DNA of 64,000 nt from Mycolicibacterium neoaurum ATCC 25795 (GTDB taxonomy: Bacteria > Actinomycetota > Actinomycetes > Mycobacteriales > Mycobacteriaceae): positions 62,001-126,000 of the forward strand of contig NZ_JMDW01000003.1 of assembly GCF_000691525.1 (NCBI RefSeq), in the 5' to 3' direction. Under the pieces are notes generated by a model, which saw only the letters and a program-made list of their open reading frames with translations, was not told where the DNA came from and did not search any database. The translations under genes were made by a program, and so were the position numbers. The stretch's first letter is position 1, and each line of letters opens with the position of its first letter. Positions 37,069-46,184 of this stretch are shown here, piece by piece.

Positions 37069-38712
37069 ATGGCTGATGCCGATGTGATCGTGGTGGGTGC
37101 GGGACTGGCCGGACTGGTCGCCGCTGCGGAGCTGATCGAACGCGGACGCCGCGTGCTGATCGTCGACCAGGAGAATGCCGCCAACATCGGCGGGCAGGCG
37201 TACTGGTCCTTCGGTGGGCTGTTCCTGGTCGACAGCCCCGAACAACGCCGCCTCGGCATCCGTGACAGCCACGAACTGGCCCTGCAGGACTGGCTCGGCA
37301 GCGCGGGCTTCGACCGCGAGGAGGACCACTGGCCGCGCCAGTGGGCGCATGCCTACGTGGACTTCGCCGCGGGGGAGAAGCGCAGCTGGTTGCGTGAGCG
37401 CGGGTTACAGACCTTCGCGATGGTCGGCTGGGCCGAACGCGGTGGATACGGTGCGCTGGGGCATGGCAACTCGGTGCCGCGGTTCCACATCACCTGGGGA
37501 ACCGGACCCGCGCTGGTCGACGTCTTTGCGCGCCGGCTGCATCGACAACCGCGGGCGAGGTTCGCCCACCGTCATCGTGTCGACGAGCTGATCGTCGAGA
37601 ACGGGTCGGTGGTCGGGGTGCGCGGCGCGGTGCTGGAGCCCTCCGATGCGCCGCGCGGCGCACCATCGTCACGCAACACCGTCGGTGAGTTCGCGTTTCG
37701 CGCCCAGGCCGTCATCGTGGCCAGCGGCGGTATCGGCGGCAACCACGAGCTGGTGCGCAAGAACTGGCCGGCCCGGATGGGGCGGGTGCCCAAGCAGCTG
37801 CTGTCCGGGGTGCCCGCGCACGTCGACGGCCGGATGCTGCAGATCAGCGAGTCGGCCGGGGCGAGCATTATCAACAGCGACCGGATGTGGCACTACACCG
37901 AGGGCATCACCAACTACGACCCGATCTGGCCCGATCACGGCATTCGGATCCTGCCCGGCCCGTCGTCGCTCTGGCTGGACGCCACCGGCAAGCGCCTGCC
38001 GGTGCCGCTGTACCCGGGTTTCGACACCCTGGGCACGCTGGAGTACATCGCCACCACCGGCCAGGACTACACCTGGTTCGTGCTCAATGCCCGCATCATC
38101 GCCAAGGAGTTCGGGCTGTCCGGTCAGGAACAGAATCCCGACCTGACTGGGCGCAGCGTCCGGGCGGTGCTCGCCCGCGGACGTGATGGCGGACCGGCGC
38201 CGGTGCGTGCCTTCGTCGACAAGGGTGTCGACTTCGTCACCGGGAACACGTTGCGGGAGCTGGTGGCCGCGATGAACAACGTCCCCGATGTCGAACCGCT
38301 TGACTACGCCACCGTCGAGGCCGAAGTCACCGCGCGCGACCGGGAAGTGGCCAACAAATTCAGCAAGGACAGCCAGATCACCGCGATCCGCGGCGCCCGC
38401 GAGTACCTGCCGGACCGGATCGCGCGGGTGGTCGCGCCGCACCGGCTGACCGATCCGAAGGCCGGACCGCTGATCGCGGTGAAACTGCACATCCTGACCA
38501 GGAAGTCGTTGGGCGGTCTGGAAACCGATTTGCAGGCCCGCGCGCTACGCCAGGACGGCACGGTGTTCGACGGGCTGTACGCCGCCGGCGAGGCCGCCGG
38601 ATTCGGCGGCGGCGGGGTACACGGTTACCGCTCCTTGGAGGGCACGTTCCTCGGCGGGTGCGTGTTCTCCGGCCGGGCGGCGGGCCGCGCCGCCGCGGAC
38701 GCCACCGCCTGA
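37069..38712 (+). CDS. FAD-binding dehydrogenase (Rv0785, ketosteroid-dehydrogenase/fumarate-reductase-like)
   Basis: A 547-residue flavoprotein. N-terminal FAD site VVGAGLAGLVAAAELIERGRRVLIVDQE, a mid-protein segment VIVASGGIGGNHELVRKNWP, and C-terminal GLYAAGEAAGFGGGGVHGYRSLEGTFLGGCVFSGRAAG, which closes the flavin domain. The family includes 3-ketosteroid delta1-dehydrogenases and flavocytochrome c fumarate reductases. Predicted cytosolic. The 3' end overlaps the convergent PAP2 gene by 88 bases. Confidence 0.9.
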   Translation: MADADVIVVGAGLAGLVAAAELIERGRRVLIVDQENAANIGGQAYWSFGGLFLVDSPEQRRLGIRDSHELALQDWLGSAGFDREEDHWPRQWAHAYVDFAAGEKRSWLRERGLQTFAMVGWAERGGYGALGHGNSVPRFHITWGTGPALVDVFARRLHRQPRARFAHRHRVDELIVENGSVVGVRGAVLEPSDAPRGAPSSRNTVGEFAFRAQAVIVASGGIGGNHELVRKNWPARMGRVPKQLLSGVPAHVDGRMLQISESAGASIINSDRMWHYTEGITNYDPIWPDHGIRILPGPSSLWLDATGKRLPVPLYPGFDTLGTLEYIATTGQDYTWFVLNARIIAKEFGLSGQEQNPDLTGRSVRAVLARGRDGGPAPVRAFVDKGVDFVTGNTLRELVAAMNNVPDVEPLDYATVEAEVTARDREVANKFSKDSQITAIRGAREYLPDRIARVVAPHRLTDPKAGPLIAVKLHILTRKSLGGLETDLQARALRQDGTVFDGLYAAGEAAGFGGGGVHGYRSLEGTFLGGCVFSGRAAGRAAADATA

Positions 38713-39257
38713 GGCCCGGCGGCCAGGATGGCCAGGCACACCATCGCGGTGGCGAAGAACACCGAACCGATGTTGTCGGTCAGGTAGTGCAGATCGGTGG
38801 TGGCCATGCTCAGGGCGCCGATCACCCCGACCACCCCGGCCAGCACCGCCACCCACAGCACGTAACCGGTGGCCACCACCAGCATCGCCGTGACCGTGAT
38901 GGCGACCGCGGTGTGTCCGCTCGGATAGGCCAACGCATCGCCCTTGTAGCGTCCGAACACCGGTTTGAGCAGCCGGGTGATGAGCACCGACACCAGCGGA
39001 CAGAGTGCCACCACCACCGCCAGCCGCCACCTCCGCCGGATCAGCGCGATCAGCACGGCGATGGCCAGTGTCACCATCATCGTCAGCGACCAGCTGAAGT
39101 AGAGCATCCAGATCGGCTCGGGACCGAAGATGCGCTGCAGCACCGTCAGCGCCGAATCGTCGAAGGCCGTCGGCCCGCGGCCGACTACCACTCCGAGCAG
39201 CACCATCGCCGTGATGCCGATCGGCGGCCACCACAGCAGGATCCGGCGCGGGATCAG
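38625..39257 (-). CDS. PAP2-superfamily phosphatase, membrane (start uncertain)
   Basis: About 210 residues with several membrane segments. PAP2 signature: KPVFGRYKGDALAYPSGHTAVA (Lys/Arg and the SGH catalytic His), then TDLHYLTDNIGS with the second His. Likely dephosphorylates an isoprenoid or lipid pyrophosphate/phosphate. The first in-frame ATG (39206) would cut into the first membrane helix. A CTG at 39257 overlaps the upstream stop (CTGA) and keeps [10 protein letters not shown], which looks like the true N-terminus. Start codon not settled. Confidence 0.75.
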   Translation of the reverse strand: MIPRRILLWWPPIGITAMVLLGVVVGRGPTAFDDSALTVLQRIFGPEPIWMLYFSWSLTMMVTLAIAVLIALIRRRWRLAVVVALCPLVSVLITRLLKPVFGRYKGDALAYPSGHTAVAITVTAMLVVATGYVLWVAVLAGVVGVIGALSMATTDLHYLTDNIGSVFFATAMVCLAILAAGPQAVASAAARPAARPENTHPPRNVPSKER

Positions 39258-39907
39258 AACTGGGTTCCGTTCTCGGGATCGAGCACCTGGAAGTCGGTGT
39301 CGGTCATCTCCGAGAGCCTGCCGTAGAAGATGCCCCGCGCGGACGCCTCGATGATGCCCTGATGGATGGGCACCGCCCGGGCCGGCGCGACGGCGCGCAG
39401 GTAATCCACGGCCTCGGACACCTTCATCCAGGGTGCGGCCGCCGGCGTGGCCAGCACGTCGACCGGTTCGCCGGGCACGAACAGCGCATCGCCGGGATGC
39501 ATCAACCTGGCCGGGTGGTCGGCATCGCCGATGAGATAGGACGTGTTGTCGATCACCGGCAGCTCGGGGTGGATGACCGCATGGGTGCCCCCGACCCCGC
39601 GCACCGACAGGTGCCCCAGGGTGAAGCTGTCCCCGGCGTGCACGGCCCGCCAGCCGCCGCCGAGCTGCGCCGCGGTCTGCGGGTCGGCGTACAGCGCGGC
39701 CTGCGGGTTTGCCGCCACCAGCGCCGGTAGCCGGGCGGGATCGGCATGGTCGGGATGCTGATGGGTGATCATGATCGCGTCGAGTCCGGTGATGCCCTCG
39801 AAACCATGCGAGAAGGTGCCCGGGTCGAACAGCACCGTTGTCTGTTTTCCGGTGCCATCCGGGAAGCTCGCGAGCAGGCACGAGTGGCCGAAGTGCGTCA
39901 GTTGCAT
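39254..39907 (-). CDS. metallo-beta-lactamase-fold hydrolase (UlaG-like)
   Basis: A 217-residue MBL-fold protein. N-terminal [12 protein letters not shown], zinc motif THQHPDHAD (H49, H51, D53, H54), a further His in [12 protein letters not shown], and ALFVPGEP. Related proteins hydrolyse lactone or phosphodiester bonds; substrate unknown. Start ATG 39907 fits the conserved beginning. Divergent from purS. Confidence 0.85.
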   Translation of the reverse strand: MQLTHFGHSCLLASFPDGTGKQTTVLFDPGTFSHGFEGITGLDAIMITHQHPDHADPARLPALVAANPQAALYADPQTAAQLGGGWRAVHAGDSFTLGHLSVRGVGGTHAVIHPELPVIDNTSYLIGDADHPARLMHPGDALFVPGEPVDVLATPAAAPWMKVSEAVDYLRAVAPARAVPIHQGIIEASARGIFYGRLSEMTDTDFQVLDPENGTQF

Positions 39908-39985
39908 GGGTCCATTGTGGCCCGACGGCGCGCCGGTACAGTTATGACCGTTCACGACCCGTACCGAACCCAAGAAGGAGCGCCC

Positions 39986-40225
39986 GTGGCCCGCGTCGTA
40001 GTGCACGTGATGCCCAAGGCCGAGATCCTCGACCCGCAGGGACAGGCCATCGTCGGCGCGCTGGGCCGACTCGGCCACGACGGCGTGTCCGATGTGCGCC
40101 AAGGCAAGCGATTCGAGCTCGAGGTCGACGATTCGGTGTCCGACGAGGCGCTCAACGAGATCGCCGAGTCGCTGCTGGCGAACACCGTCATCGAGGAGTT
40201 CTCGGTGAGCCGGGAGAATTCGTGA
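39986..40225 (+). CDS. purS: FGAM synthase subunit PurS
   Basis: A 79-residue subunit, equal in length to Rv0787A. It bridges PurL and PurQ and helps transfer ammonia in the conversion of FGAR to FGAM. Sequence [19 protein letters not shown] is characteristic. Start GTG 39986 has SD AGAAGGAG (39973-39980). Overlaps purQ (GTGA). Confidence 0.96.
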   Translation: MARVVVHVMPKAEILDPQGQAIVGALGRLGHDGVSDVRQGKRFELEVDDSVSDEALNEIAESLLANTVIEEFSVSRENS

Positions 40226-40908
40226 CCGTCGGCGCCGCCGGCAAGATCGGCGTCATCACGTTCCCCGGCACGCTCGACGATGTCGACGCCGCCCGCGCCG
40301 TCCGGCTGGCCGGCGGGGAAGCGGTCAGCCTGTGGCATGCCGACGCCGATCTCAAGAGTGTCGACGCGGTCGTGGTGCCCGGCGGCTTCTCCTACGGTGA
40401 CTATCTCCGTGCCGGTGCCATCGCGAGCTTCGCGCCGGTGATGCGTTCTGTCGTCGATGCGGCGGCCAAGGGACTGCCGGTCCTGGGCATCTGCAACGGT
40501 TTTCAGGTGCTGTGCGAATCCGGTTTGCTGCCTGGGGCGCTGACCCGCAACGAGGGACTGCACTTCATCTGCCGTGACGTGTGGCTGCAGGTGGCATCGA
40601 ATTCCACGGCGTGGACGACCCGCTACGAGCAGGACGCAGATCTGTTGGTGCCGTTGAAGTCCGGCGAGGGCCGTTACGTGGCGTCGACGCAGGTGCTCGA
40701 CGAGCTCGAGGGGGAGGGCCGGGTGGTCTTCCGGTACCGCGAGAACCTGAACGGGTCGATGCGCGGTATCGCCGGGGTCAGCTCGGCCAACGGCCGCGTC
40801 GTCGGATTGATGCCCCATCCCGAGCACGCCACCGAGCCGTTGACCGGTCCCTCCGATGACGGCCTCGGTCTGTTCTACTCCGCACTCGATGCGGTGCTGA
40901 CGGCCTGA
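40222..40908 (+). CDS. purQ: FGAM synthase glutaminase subunit PurQ
   Basis: A 228-residue class I glutamine amidotransferase. Nucleophile Cys in GICNGFQ, and the His/Glu pair in MPHPEHA near the C-terminus. Supplies NH3 to PurL. The GTG start overlaps the purS stop by 4 bases, consistent with equimolar coupling. Confidence 0.97.
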   Translation: MTVGAAGKIGVITFPGTLDDVDAARAVRLAGGEAVSLWHADADLKSVDAVVVPGGFSYGDYLRAGAIASFAPVMRSVVDAAAKGLPVLGICNGFQVLCESGLLPGALTRNEGLHFICRDVWLQVASNSTAWTTRYEQDADLLVPLKSGEGRYVASTQVLDELEGEGRVVFRYRENLNGSMRGIAGVSSANGRVVGLMPHPEHATEPLTGPSDDGLGLFYSALDAVLTA

Positions 40909-41055
40909 CCCGCGATTCAACGCACCGAATTTTTGGTGGCCATCACGACGGTCGCGTCCGTCGTCGATGAGGTGTCCGCGGACTTAGACTGCTGATGTTC
41001 GCGCCCGCTCATCCGGTTCGGACATTCGGCGAGCGAGTTCATCGGAAGGGCCCAT

Positions 41056-41904
41056 ATGAAGATTCGTGTCGTGCTCGGGGTCCTCGCCATCCTCGCGGCA
41101 TACGTCACGACGATCGTCCTGTACGCGGCCACCGGTCTCGGAGGGCCACAGGAGATACCGGTCGACCAGCCGCAGGCGGACCGAACCTCGGTCACCTTCG
41201 ACCTTGAGGAGGTGCACGCGGTCAAAGGTGAGATGGTTGCCAATGTCACCGTCACCCCGGGCCCGGGCCTGATCGATCCGGACACGCAGGGCCTTACCGA
41301 AGACCTCAGTGTCACAATCTATTCGGCCGTCACACCCACTACTCGCAGCTGGCCAGAGGGCACCGTGCCCGGTGTCTTTCCGGTGGCGCTGACCATCGGC
41401 GGCGACCCCGGTGCCTACCCGTTCGACCGGTATCACTCCGGACCCATCACCGTGTCGGTGGTCAGCGGCGACGACCGGACTCCCGAGCCGACGTGGGCAA
41501 CGTTCGTCGACCGGGTGCCCGGCTGGATGTTCAGCATCCCCTCGCACGGTGAGTCCGACGCATCCTCTGCGTACCGCGTGAACCTGCACCGGTCGCCGAG
41601 CACCGCCGCGTTCGCCGCGATCATCGTGGGCGCATTGATCACCATCGCCGTGCTCGGTGTGGTCGTCGCGGTGCAGACCCTGCGCAATCGACGCAAGTTC
41701 CAGCCGCCGATGACGACATGGTTCGCGGCGATGCTGTTCGCCGTCGTGCCGCTGCGCAACGCGCTGCCCGACGGGCCTCCCATGGGCGCGTGGGTGGACG
41801 TCACCGTGGTGCTCTGGGTGGTGGTGGCCCTGGTCACCTCCATGAGCATCTACATCGCCTGCTGGTGGCGGCACCTCAAACCCGAGCCCGACGACAAGCG
41901 CTGA
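41056..41904 (+). CDS. DUF4436-family membrane protein
   Basis: A 282-residue protein. TM1 at about 4-26, an extracytoplasmic beta-rich domain to about 180 (VTVTPGPGLIDPDTQGLTEDLSV, PGVFPVALTIGGDPGAYPFDRY), then three membrane helices (FAAIIVGALITIAVLGVVVAV; WFAAMLFAVVPLRNALP; VDVTVVLWVVVALVTSMSIYIACW). This matches the mycobacterial DUF4436 layout. Function unknown. SD GGAAGGG about five bases before ATG 41056. Confidence 0.8.
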   Translation: MKIRVVLGVLAILAAYVTTIVLYAATGLGGPQEIPVDQPQADRTSVTFDLEEVHAVKGEMVANVTVTPGPGLIDPDTQGLTEDLSVTIYSAVTPTTRSWPEGTVPGVFPVALTIGGDPGAYPFDRYHSGPITVSVVSGDDRTPEPTWATFVDRVPGWMFSIPSHGESDASSAYRVNLHRSPSTAAFAAIIVGALITIAVLGVVVAVQTLRNRRKFQPPMTTWFAAMLFAVVPLRNALPDGPPMGAWVDVTVVLWVVVALVTSMSIYIACWWRHLKPEPDDKR

Positions 41905-41926
41905 GACACCCGGCCGGGCCGGGGGA

Positions 41927-42724
41927 TCAGGCGGACAGCGCGACCGACGCCTCTGCGGTGTAGTTCAGGAAGGTGAAGGTCTCCTGTAGGTAGAGCTGCA
42001 CGGTGTCGGCGTCGTGGCTCAGATAGCCGATCGACACATCGGTGCCCAGCTGCAGATCGAAATCGCCTCCGCGGGTGGACAACACGAAGGCACCATCGAT
42101 GGCCGGGGCCCAGATGATGTCCCCGTCGACCACTCGGTTCAGGTGTTCGCGCAGCGGGTAGCCGTGTTCGGTCGTCTCGCTGACCTTGGTGTACGCGTCG
42201 GCCGACAGCAGCACCGAGTAGGGACCGTCGACACCGGCAAGCCGCAGCTCCGAGAGCGCCTGGGCGATCACGTCGGGATAGCCGCGCGGATCCTCGGGCA
42301 GCGCCAGGCCGGGATTCGAGCTGCCCGCCCGGATGCCCTGGATGTTGGCCGCCGCGTAACCCTCGAAGATCGCCCGGTCCTCGGCGAATGCCAGCTTCTT
42401 GGCGGCGTCCTTGACCGGATCCCAGTCCGAGTCCTGCGAGCCGCGTTCCACGTCGTCGATGGCATCGCGGGTGATGGTGAACGGCACCCGCAGTCGAACC
42501 AACGGACGGCTGTCGCGAAGGTGCGCGATGACACCGTCACCCGGGGAGGTCACGTCCAGCAGATGGCCGGTGGATACGGCCGCGGTGGTGGCGCCGGTCG
42601 GGCCGGTGCAGTCGACAACCCGACGCCCGGCGATATGCCGCTTGAAGGTGCGGGTGGCCTCCTGCTCGATCTCCCCCCATGCCTCGTCGGTGATCGGTGC
42701 CAGTTCGCGATACAGGTTGTTCAT
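41927..42724 (-). CDS. encapsulin shell protein (Cfp29)
   Basis: A 265-residue family 1 encapsulin, the same length as M. tuberculosis Cfp29 (Rv0798c). HK97-type fold: N-arm [39 protein letters not shown]-loop region with SDWDPVKDAAKKLAFAEDRAIFEGY, and A-domain end TFLNYTAEASVALSA. Sixty copies assemble into a nanocompartment. ATG overlaps the DyP stop (ATGA), so shell and cargo are coupled. Confidence 0.96.
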   Translation of the reverse strand: MNNLYRELAPITDEAWGEIEQEATRTFKRHIAGRRVVDCTGPTGATTAAVSTGHLLDVTSPGDGVIAHLRDSRPLVRLRVPFTITRDAIDDVERGSQDSDWDPVKDAAKKLAFAEDRAIFEGYAAANIQGIRAGSSNPGLALPEDPRGYPDVIAQALSELRLAGVDGPYSVLLSADAYTKVSETTEHGYPLREHLNRVVDGDIIWAPAIDGAFVLSTRGGDFDLQLGTDVSIGYLSHDADTVQLYLQETFTFLNYTAEASVALSA

Positions 42725-43746
42725 TGGGGTTGTCCTTTCAGGCTGCCGATCGACAGTGAACCGGAATACGTGGGCGTGCTGGCGGCTACTGCGGGGACCG
42801 GTTCGGTCGCCCCGGGCATGGGTGGCGGGTCGTCGAGGAAATCGGCCGTCGGGGTGAAGAACAGGCAACCGGTGACCGCGGTGGAGAACTCCAGGATGCG
42901 GTCGGTGTTGCCGGGCGGATCGCCGATGAACATGTTGCGCAGCATCCGCTCGGTGACCGCCGCGGTGCGCGAGTACCCGATGTAGTAGGTGCCGAATTCG
43001 CCCTTGCCGATCTCACCGAAGGGCATGTTGTGACGCAGGATCTTCAACTCGTTGCCCTGCTCGTCGGAGATGACGTTCAGCGCCACATGGGAATTGGCCG
43101 GCTTCACCGCGTCGTCGAGTTCGATGTCGTCGAGTTTGGTGCGTCCGATCACCCGCTCCTGCTCCTCGACCGACAGCGCGTTCCACGCCGACATGTCGTG
43201 TAGATAGCGCTGTACGTGCACGTAACAGCCACCGGCGAAATCGGGGTCTTCATCGCCGATCTGGCTGGCGCTCACGGCTACCGGGCCGTCCGGGTTCTCC
43301 GTGCCGTCGACGAAACCGAGCAGGTCGCGGTTGTCGAAGAACTTGAAGCCGTGCACCTCGTCGACGATGGTGATGGCACCATCCATCGCTGCGACGATCT
43401 TGCCGGCCAATTCGAAACACACGTCCAGTGATTCGGCCCGGAGGTGGAACAACAGATCACCCGGTGTCGACGGGGCGGTGTGCCGCGGCCCTTCCAGCGC
43501 GATGAACGGATGCAGTTCGGCCGGCCGGGGCCCGCTGAACAACCGGTCCCAGGCCTGCGATCCGATCGATGTGATCACCGACAGATGCTTGGTCGGATCG
43601 CGGAAGCCTATGGCGCGGACCAGACCAGAGATATCGCCCAGGGCATCGTGCACGATCTGTTCGCCGCCGTCGTCGATCGTGGCCACCATGAAGATGGCCG
43701 CCGGGGTCAAGGGTGCGAGCACCGCCTGCGGAACAAGATCGGACAC
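42721..43746 (-). CDS. dye-decolorizing peroxidase, encapsulin cargo
   Basis: A 341-residue DyP-type heme peroxidase (Rv0799c position). Distal D147 in GFVDGTENP, proximal His220 in NSHVAL and distal Arg238 in [10 protein letters not shown]. The C-terminal tail ends with SLSIGSLKG, the cargo-loading peptide of encapsulin-packaged DyPs. Start GTG 43746 is seven bases after TAGGGT (minus strand, 43754-43759). The open frame extends far upstream but is antisense to the aminopeptidase there. Confidence 0.95.
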   Translation of the reverse strand: MSDLVPQAVLAPLTPAAIFMVATIDDGGEQIVHDALGDISGLVRAIGFRDPTKHLSVITSIGSQAWDRLFSGPRPAELHPFIALEGPRHTAPSTPGDLLFHLRAESLDVCFELAGKIVAAMDGAITIVDEVHGFKFFDNRDLLGFVDGTENPDGPVAVSASQIGDEDPDFAGGCYVHVQRYLHDMSAWNALSVEEQERVIGRTKLDDIELDDAVKPANSHVALNVISDEQGNELKILRHNMPFGEIGKGEFGTYYIGYSRTAAVTERMLRNMFIGDPPGNTDRILEFSTAVTGCLFFTPTADFLDDPPPMPGATEPVPAVAASTPTYSGSLSIGSLKGQPQ

Positions 43747-43753
43747 ATCGCAG

Positions 43754-43759
43754 ACCCTA
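43754..43759 (-). promoter_or_regulatory. -10 element TAGGGT of the DyP-encapsulin operon
   Basis: TAGGGT on the minus strand ends seven bases before GTG 43746; leaderless start expected. Confidence 0.5.
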
Positions 43760-43797
43760 GCGCGGCCGGACGGCGTCGCACCGGTCAAGATGAAAAG

Positions 43798-45051
43798 ATG
43801 CCTGCTACCCCCCAGAGCCTGTGTGAGTTCATCGACGCCTCGCCGTCCCCGTTCCACGTGTGCGCGACGGTCGCGCGGCAGCTGGCGGCCGCCGGTTACA
43901 CCGAATTGTCCGAATCCGATGCCTGGCCCGACTCGGGCGGCAGATTCTTTCTCGTGCGGGCCGGTTCGCTGGTGGCCTGGGACTCGACGCCCGGCGATCT
44001 GCCGTTCCGGATCGTCGGCGGGCACACCGACAGCCCCAACCTGCGGGTCAAGCAGCATCCCGACCGGGTGGTGGCCGGTTGGCAGGTGGTCGCCCTGCAG
44101 CCTTACGGCGGGGCCTGGCTGAACTCCTGGCTGGACCGCGATCTCGGCATCAGCGGCCGGCTGTCGGTGCGTGCGGGAACCACCGTGATGGATCGACTGA
44201 TCCGCATCGACGAACCGATTCTGCGGGTCCCGCAACTGGCGATCCATCTCTCCGAGGACCGCAAGGGTGTCAGCCCGGACCCACAGCGGCATGTCAATGC
44301 CGTCTGGGGGACCGGTGAGCGACGCTCCTTTGTGGGCTATGTCGCCGAGCAGGCCGGCGTGCGCGAATCCGATGTGCTCGGTTTCGACCTGATGACCCAC
44401 GATCTGACCCGGTCCGCGGTGACCGGGGTGGACGGTGATTTCGTCAGCGCGCCGAGGCTGGACAACCAGGTCACCTGCCATGCCGGGGTGCACGCGCTGC
44501 TGGCCGCGCAACCGAGCGGGCAGGTGCCGGTGCTGGCACTCTTCGATCACGAGGAGGTCGGCTCGCAGTCCGATCACGGTGCCCAGTCCGATCTGCTGAT
44601 GACGGTGCTGGAGCGCATCACCCTGGCCGCCGGTGGTGACCGGCAGGACTTCCTGCGCCGGCTCTCGCAATCGATGGTCGCCTCCGGCGATATGGCACAT
44701 GCCACCCACCCGAACTATCCGGAGCGCCATGAGCCCGGTCACCTGATCGAGGTCAACGGTGGCCCGGTGCTCAAGGTGCACCCCAACTTGCGTTACGCCA
44801 CCGACGGGCGCACGGCGGCAGCGTTCGCGCTGGCCTGTGCCCAAGCGGGTGTCCCGCTGCAACGCTACGAGCACCGCGCCGACCTGCCGTGCGGTTCGAC
44901 GATCGGGCCGATGACCTCGGCGGGCACCGGTATCCCCACCGTCGACGTCGGGGCAGCCCAGCTGGCCATGCACTCGGCCCGCGAGATCATGGGCGCCCAT
45001 GACGTGGCCGACTACGCGGCCGCCTTGCAGGCGTTCCTGGCGCCGGCCTGA
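43798..45051 (+). CDS. M18-family aspartyl aminopeptidase
   Basis: A 417-residue dinuclear-zinc aminopeptidase (Rv0800/PepC position). Metal-ligand and catalytic segments: [44 protein letters not shown], and [15 protein letters not shown]. It removes N-terminal Asp/Glu from peptides in the cytosol. ATG 43798 is chosen because [20 protein letters not shown] is the usual start; upstream sequence is antisense to DyP. Divergent from DyP with 51 bases between. Confidence 0.93.
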   Translation: MPATPQSLCEFIDASPSPFHVCATVARQLAAAGYTELSESDAWPDSGGRFFLVRAGSLVAWDSTPGDLPFRIVGGHTDSPNLRVKQHPDRVVAGWQVVALQPYGGAWLNSWLDRDLGISGRLSVRAGTTVMDRLIRIDEPILRVPQLAIHLSEDRKGVSPDPQRHVNAVWGTGERRSFVGYVAEQAGVRESDVLGFDLMTHDLTRSAVTGVDGDFVSAPRLDNQVTCHAGVHALLAAQPSGQVPVLALFDHEEVGSQSDHGAQSDLLMTVLERITLAAGGDRQDFLRRLSQSMVASGDMAHATHPNYPERHEPGHLIEVNGGPVLKVHPNLRYATDGRTAAAFALACAQAGVPLQRYEHRADLPCGSTIGPMTSAGTGIPTVDVGAAQLAMHSAREIMGAHDVADYAAALQAFLAPA

Positions 45052-45075
45052 ATCACGCCAGCCCGGTCACAGCCG

Positions 45076-45678
45076 TCAGGGCAGGTCGATCGTGGTGGTG
45101 ACCGTCACCAGTTGAGGGTCGGTCGGTGCCGACGAGAACCCGAACCGCACCGGCGGGTGCAGGTCGGCGGGCCCGCCGAGGGCGACGCCCCCGAATGTCC
45201 CCGAGACCGAGTCGATCTGCCGGGTGCGCCGGACCCCGTAGTACTCGCGCCTACCGTTGCCCGCACTGCCCGCGGTATGCACGCCGGGCACCAGCACCGC
45301 GGCGATCGGATTGATTAGGCGAAGCCACCACGGTGCCCGCGCCAACGGTGCGGGCACCAGCCGCAGCAGCCCGTCGAACCGGGCGGCACCGCCGAGGCGC
45401 ACCGTGACGTCGAGGCTGTCGGTGCGCACACGCAGCCGGTCGTCGTCCAGATCGGCGGATACCGGAGCCACCCGGATCTCGTCGAAGGAGTATGTGGCCG
45501 AGACGAACTCGGCGATCTCGGCGCTGGGTGCCAGCAGGATGCGGGTGTCATCGCGGGTCTGCACCATCACATCGGCGAAGCGGCCGAACGGTGAACTGTG
45601 CCAGACTCCCACGACGAACCGGACCCCGGCGTCGGTGCCGAAGCCCGCGATGTGACCACTGAAGACCAGCCGCTGCAT
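45076..45678 (-). CDS. conserved hypothetical protein
   Basis: A 200-residue protein without signal or membrane segments. Sequence such as FSGHIAGFGTDAGVRFVVGVWHSSPFGRFADVMVQ and PWWLRLINPIAAVLVPGVHTAGSAGNGRREYYGVR suggests a compact beta-rich fold. I do not recognise a named family. ATG 45678. Convergent with the aminopeptidase gene. Confidence 0.7.
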   Translation of the reverse strand: MQRLVFSGHIAGFGTDAGVRFVVGVWHSSPFGRFADVMVQTRDDTRILLAPSAEIAEFVSATYSFDEIRVAPVSADLDDDRLRVRTDSLDVTVRLGGAARFDGLLRLVPAPLARAPWWLRLINPIAAVLVPGVHTAGSAGNGRREYYGVRRTRQIDSVSGTFGGVALGGPADLHPPVRFGFSSAPTDPQLVTVTTTIDLP

Positions 45679-45752
45679 ATGACGATTGTGCCGGTTGCGC
45701 GCGGCGGTCCGCGGCGGGCGAAAATGCCACCGGAAATGTCAGAGCACTGCCC

Positions 45753-45758
45753 TATGGT
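45753..45758 (+). promoter_or_regulatory. -10 element TATGGT of the VOC gene
   Basis: TATGGT ends six bases before ATG 45765; leaderless start expected. Confidence 0.45.
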
Positions 45759-45764
45759 GCGCTC

Positions 45765-46115
45765 ATGACGCTCAGCCCAGAAATGATCACCTTCGACTGC
45801 ACCGATCCGGACCGTCTCGCCCAATGGTGGACCGACGCCACCGGCGGCACGCTCAACGCCGAGATGCCCGGCGAATTCGTCATGGTGGCGTTGCCGAGCG
45901 GGCCCCGGCTCGGGTTCCAGCGCGTGCCGGACCCGACGGCGGGCAAGAACCGGGTGCACGTGGATTTCTCGGCGCCCGATCTGGAGGCCGAGGTGACGCG
46001 GCTGATCGCGCTCGGCGCCACCGAGACCGGAAGGCACGATATCGGCGACGCGTTCCGCTGGGTGGTGCTTTCCGATCCGGACGGCAACGCGTTCTGCGTC
46101 TCCGGCGGGCACTGA
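45765..46115 (+). CDS. glyoxalase/VOC-superfamily protein
   Basis: A 116-residue single-VOC-domain protein (Rv0801 position). Starts with ITFDCTDPDRLAQWWTDATGG and ends LSDPDGNAFCVSGGH, the common tail of glyoxalase-like domains. Too little metal-ligand conservation is visible to assign a reaction. Transcribed just ahead of purL, but purL has its own -10. Confidence 0.85.
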   Translation: MTLSPEMITFDCTDPDRLAQWWTDATGGTLNAEMPGEFVMVALPSGPRLGFQRVPDPTAGKNRVHVDFSAPDLEAEVTRLIALGATETGRHDIGDAFRWVVLSDPDGNAFCVSGGH

Positions 46116-46172
46116 TCCCCGCCGGGTGAGATCCCCGGTGGCGGCGCGGCGTCACCGGTGACGCGGAGCGAA

Positions 46173-46178
46173 TAAACT
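46173..46178 (+). promoter_or_regulatory. -10 element TAAACT of purL
   Basis: TAAACT ends six bases before GTG 46185, with no SD; leaderless purL transcript expected. Confidence 0.5.
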
Positions 46179-46184
46179 GTTCGG

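Noticed and set aside
43747..45000. N-terminal extension of the DyP frame
   Set aside because: Lies antisense to the aminopeptidase and lacks peroxidase features; GTG 43746 gives the family length.
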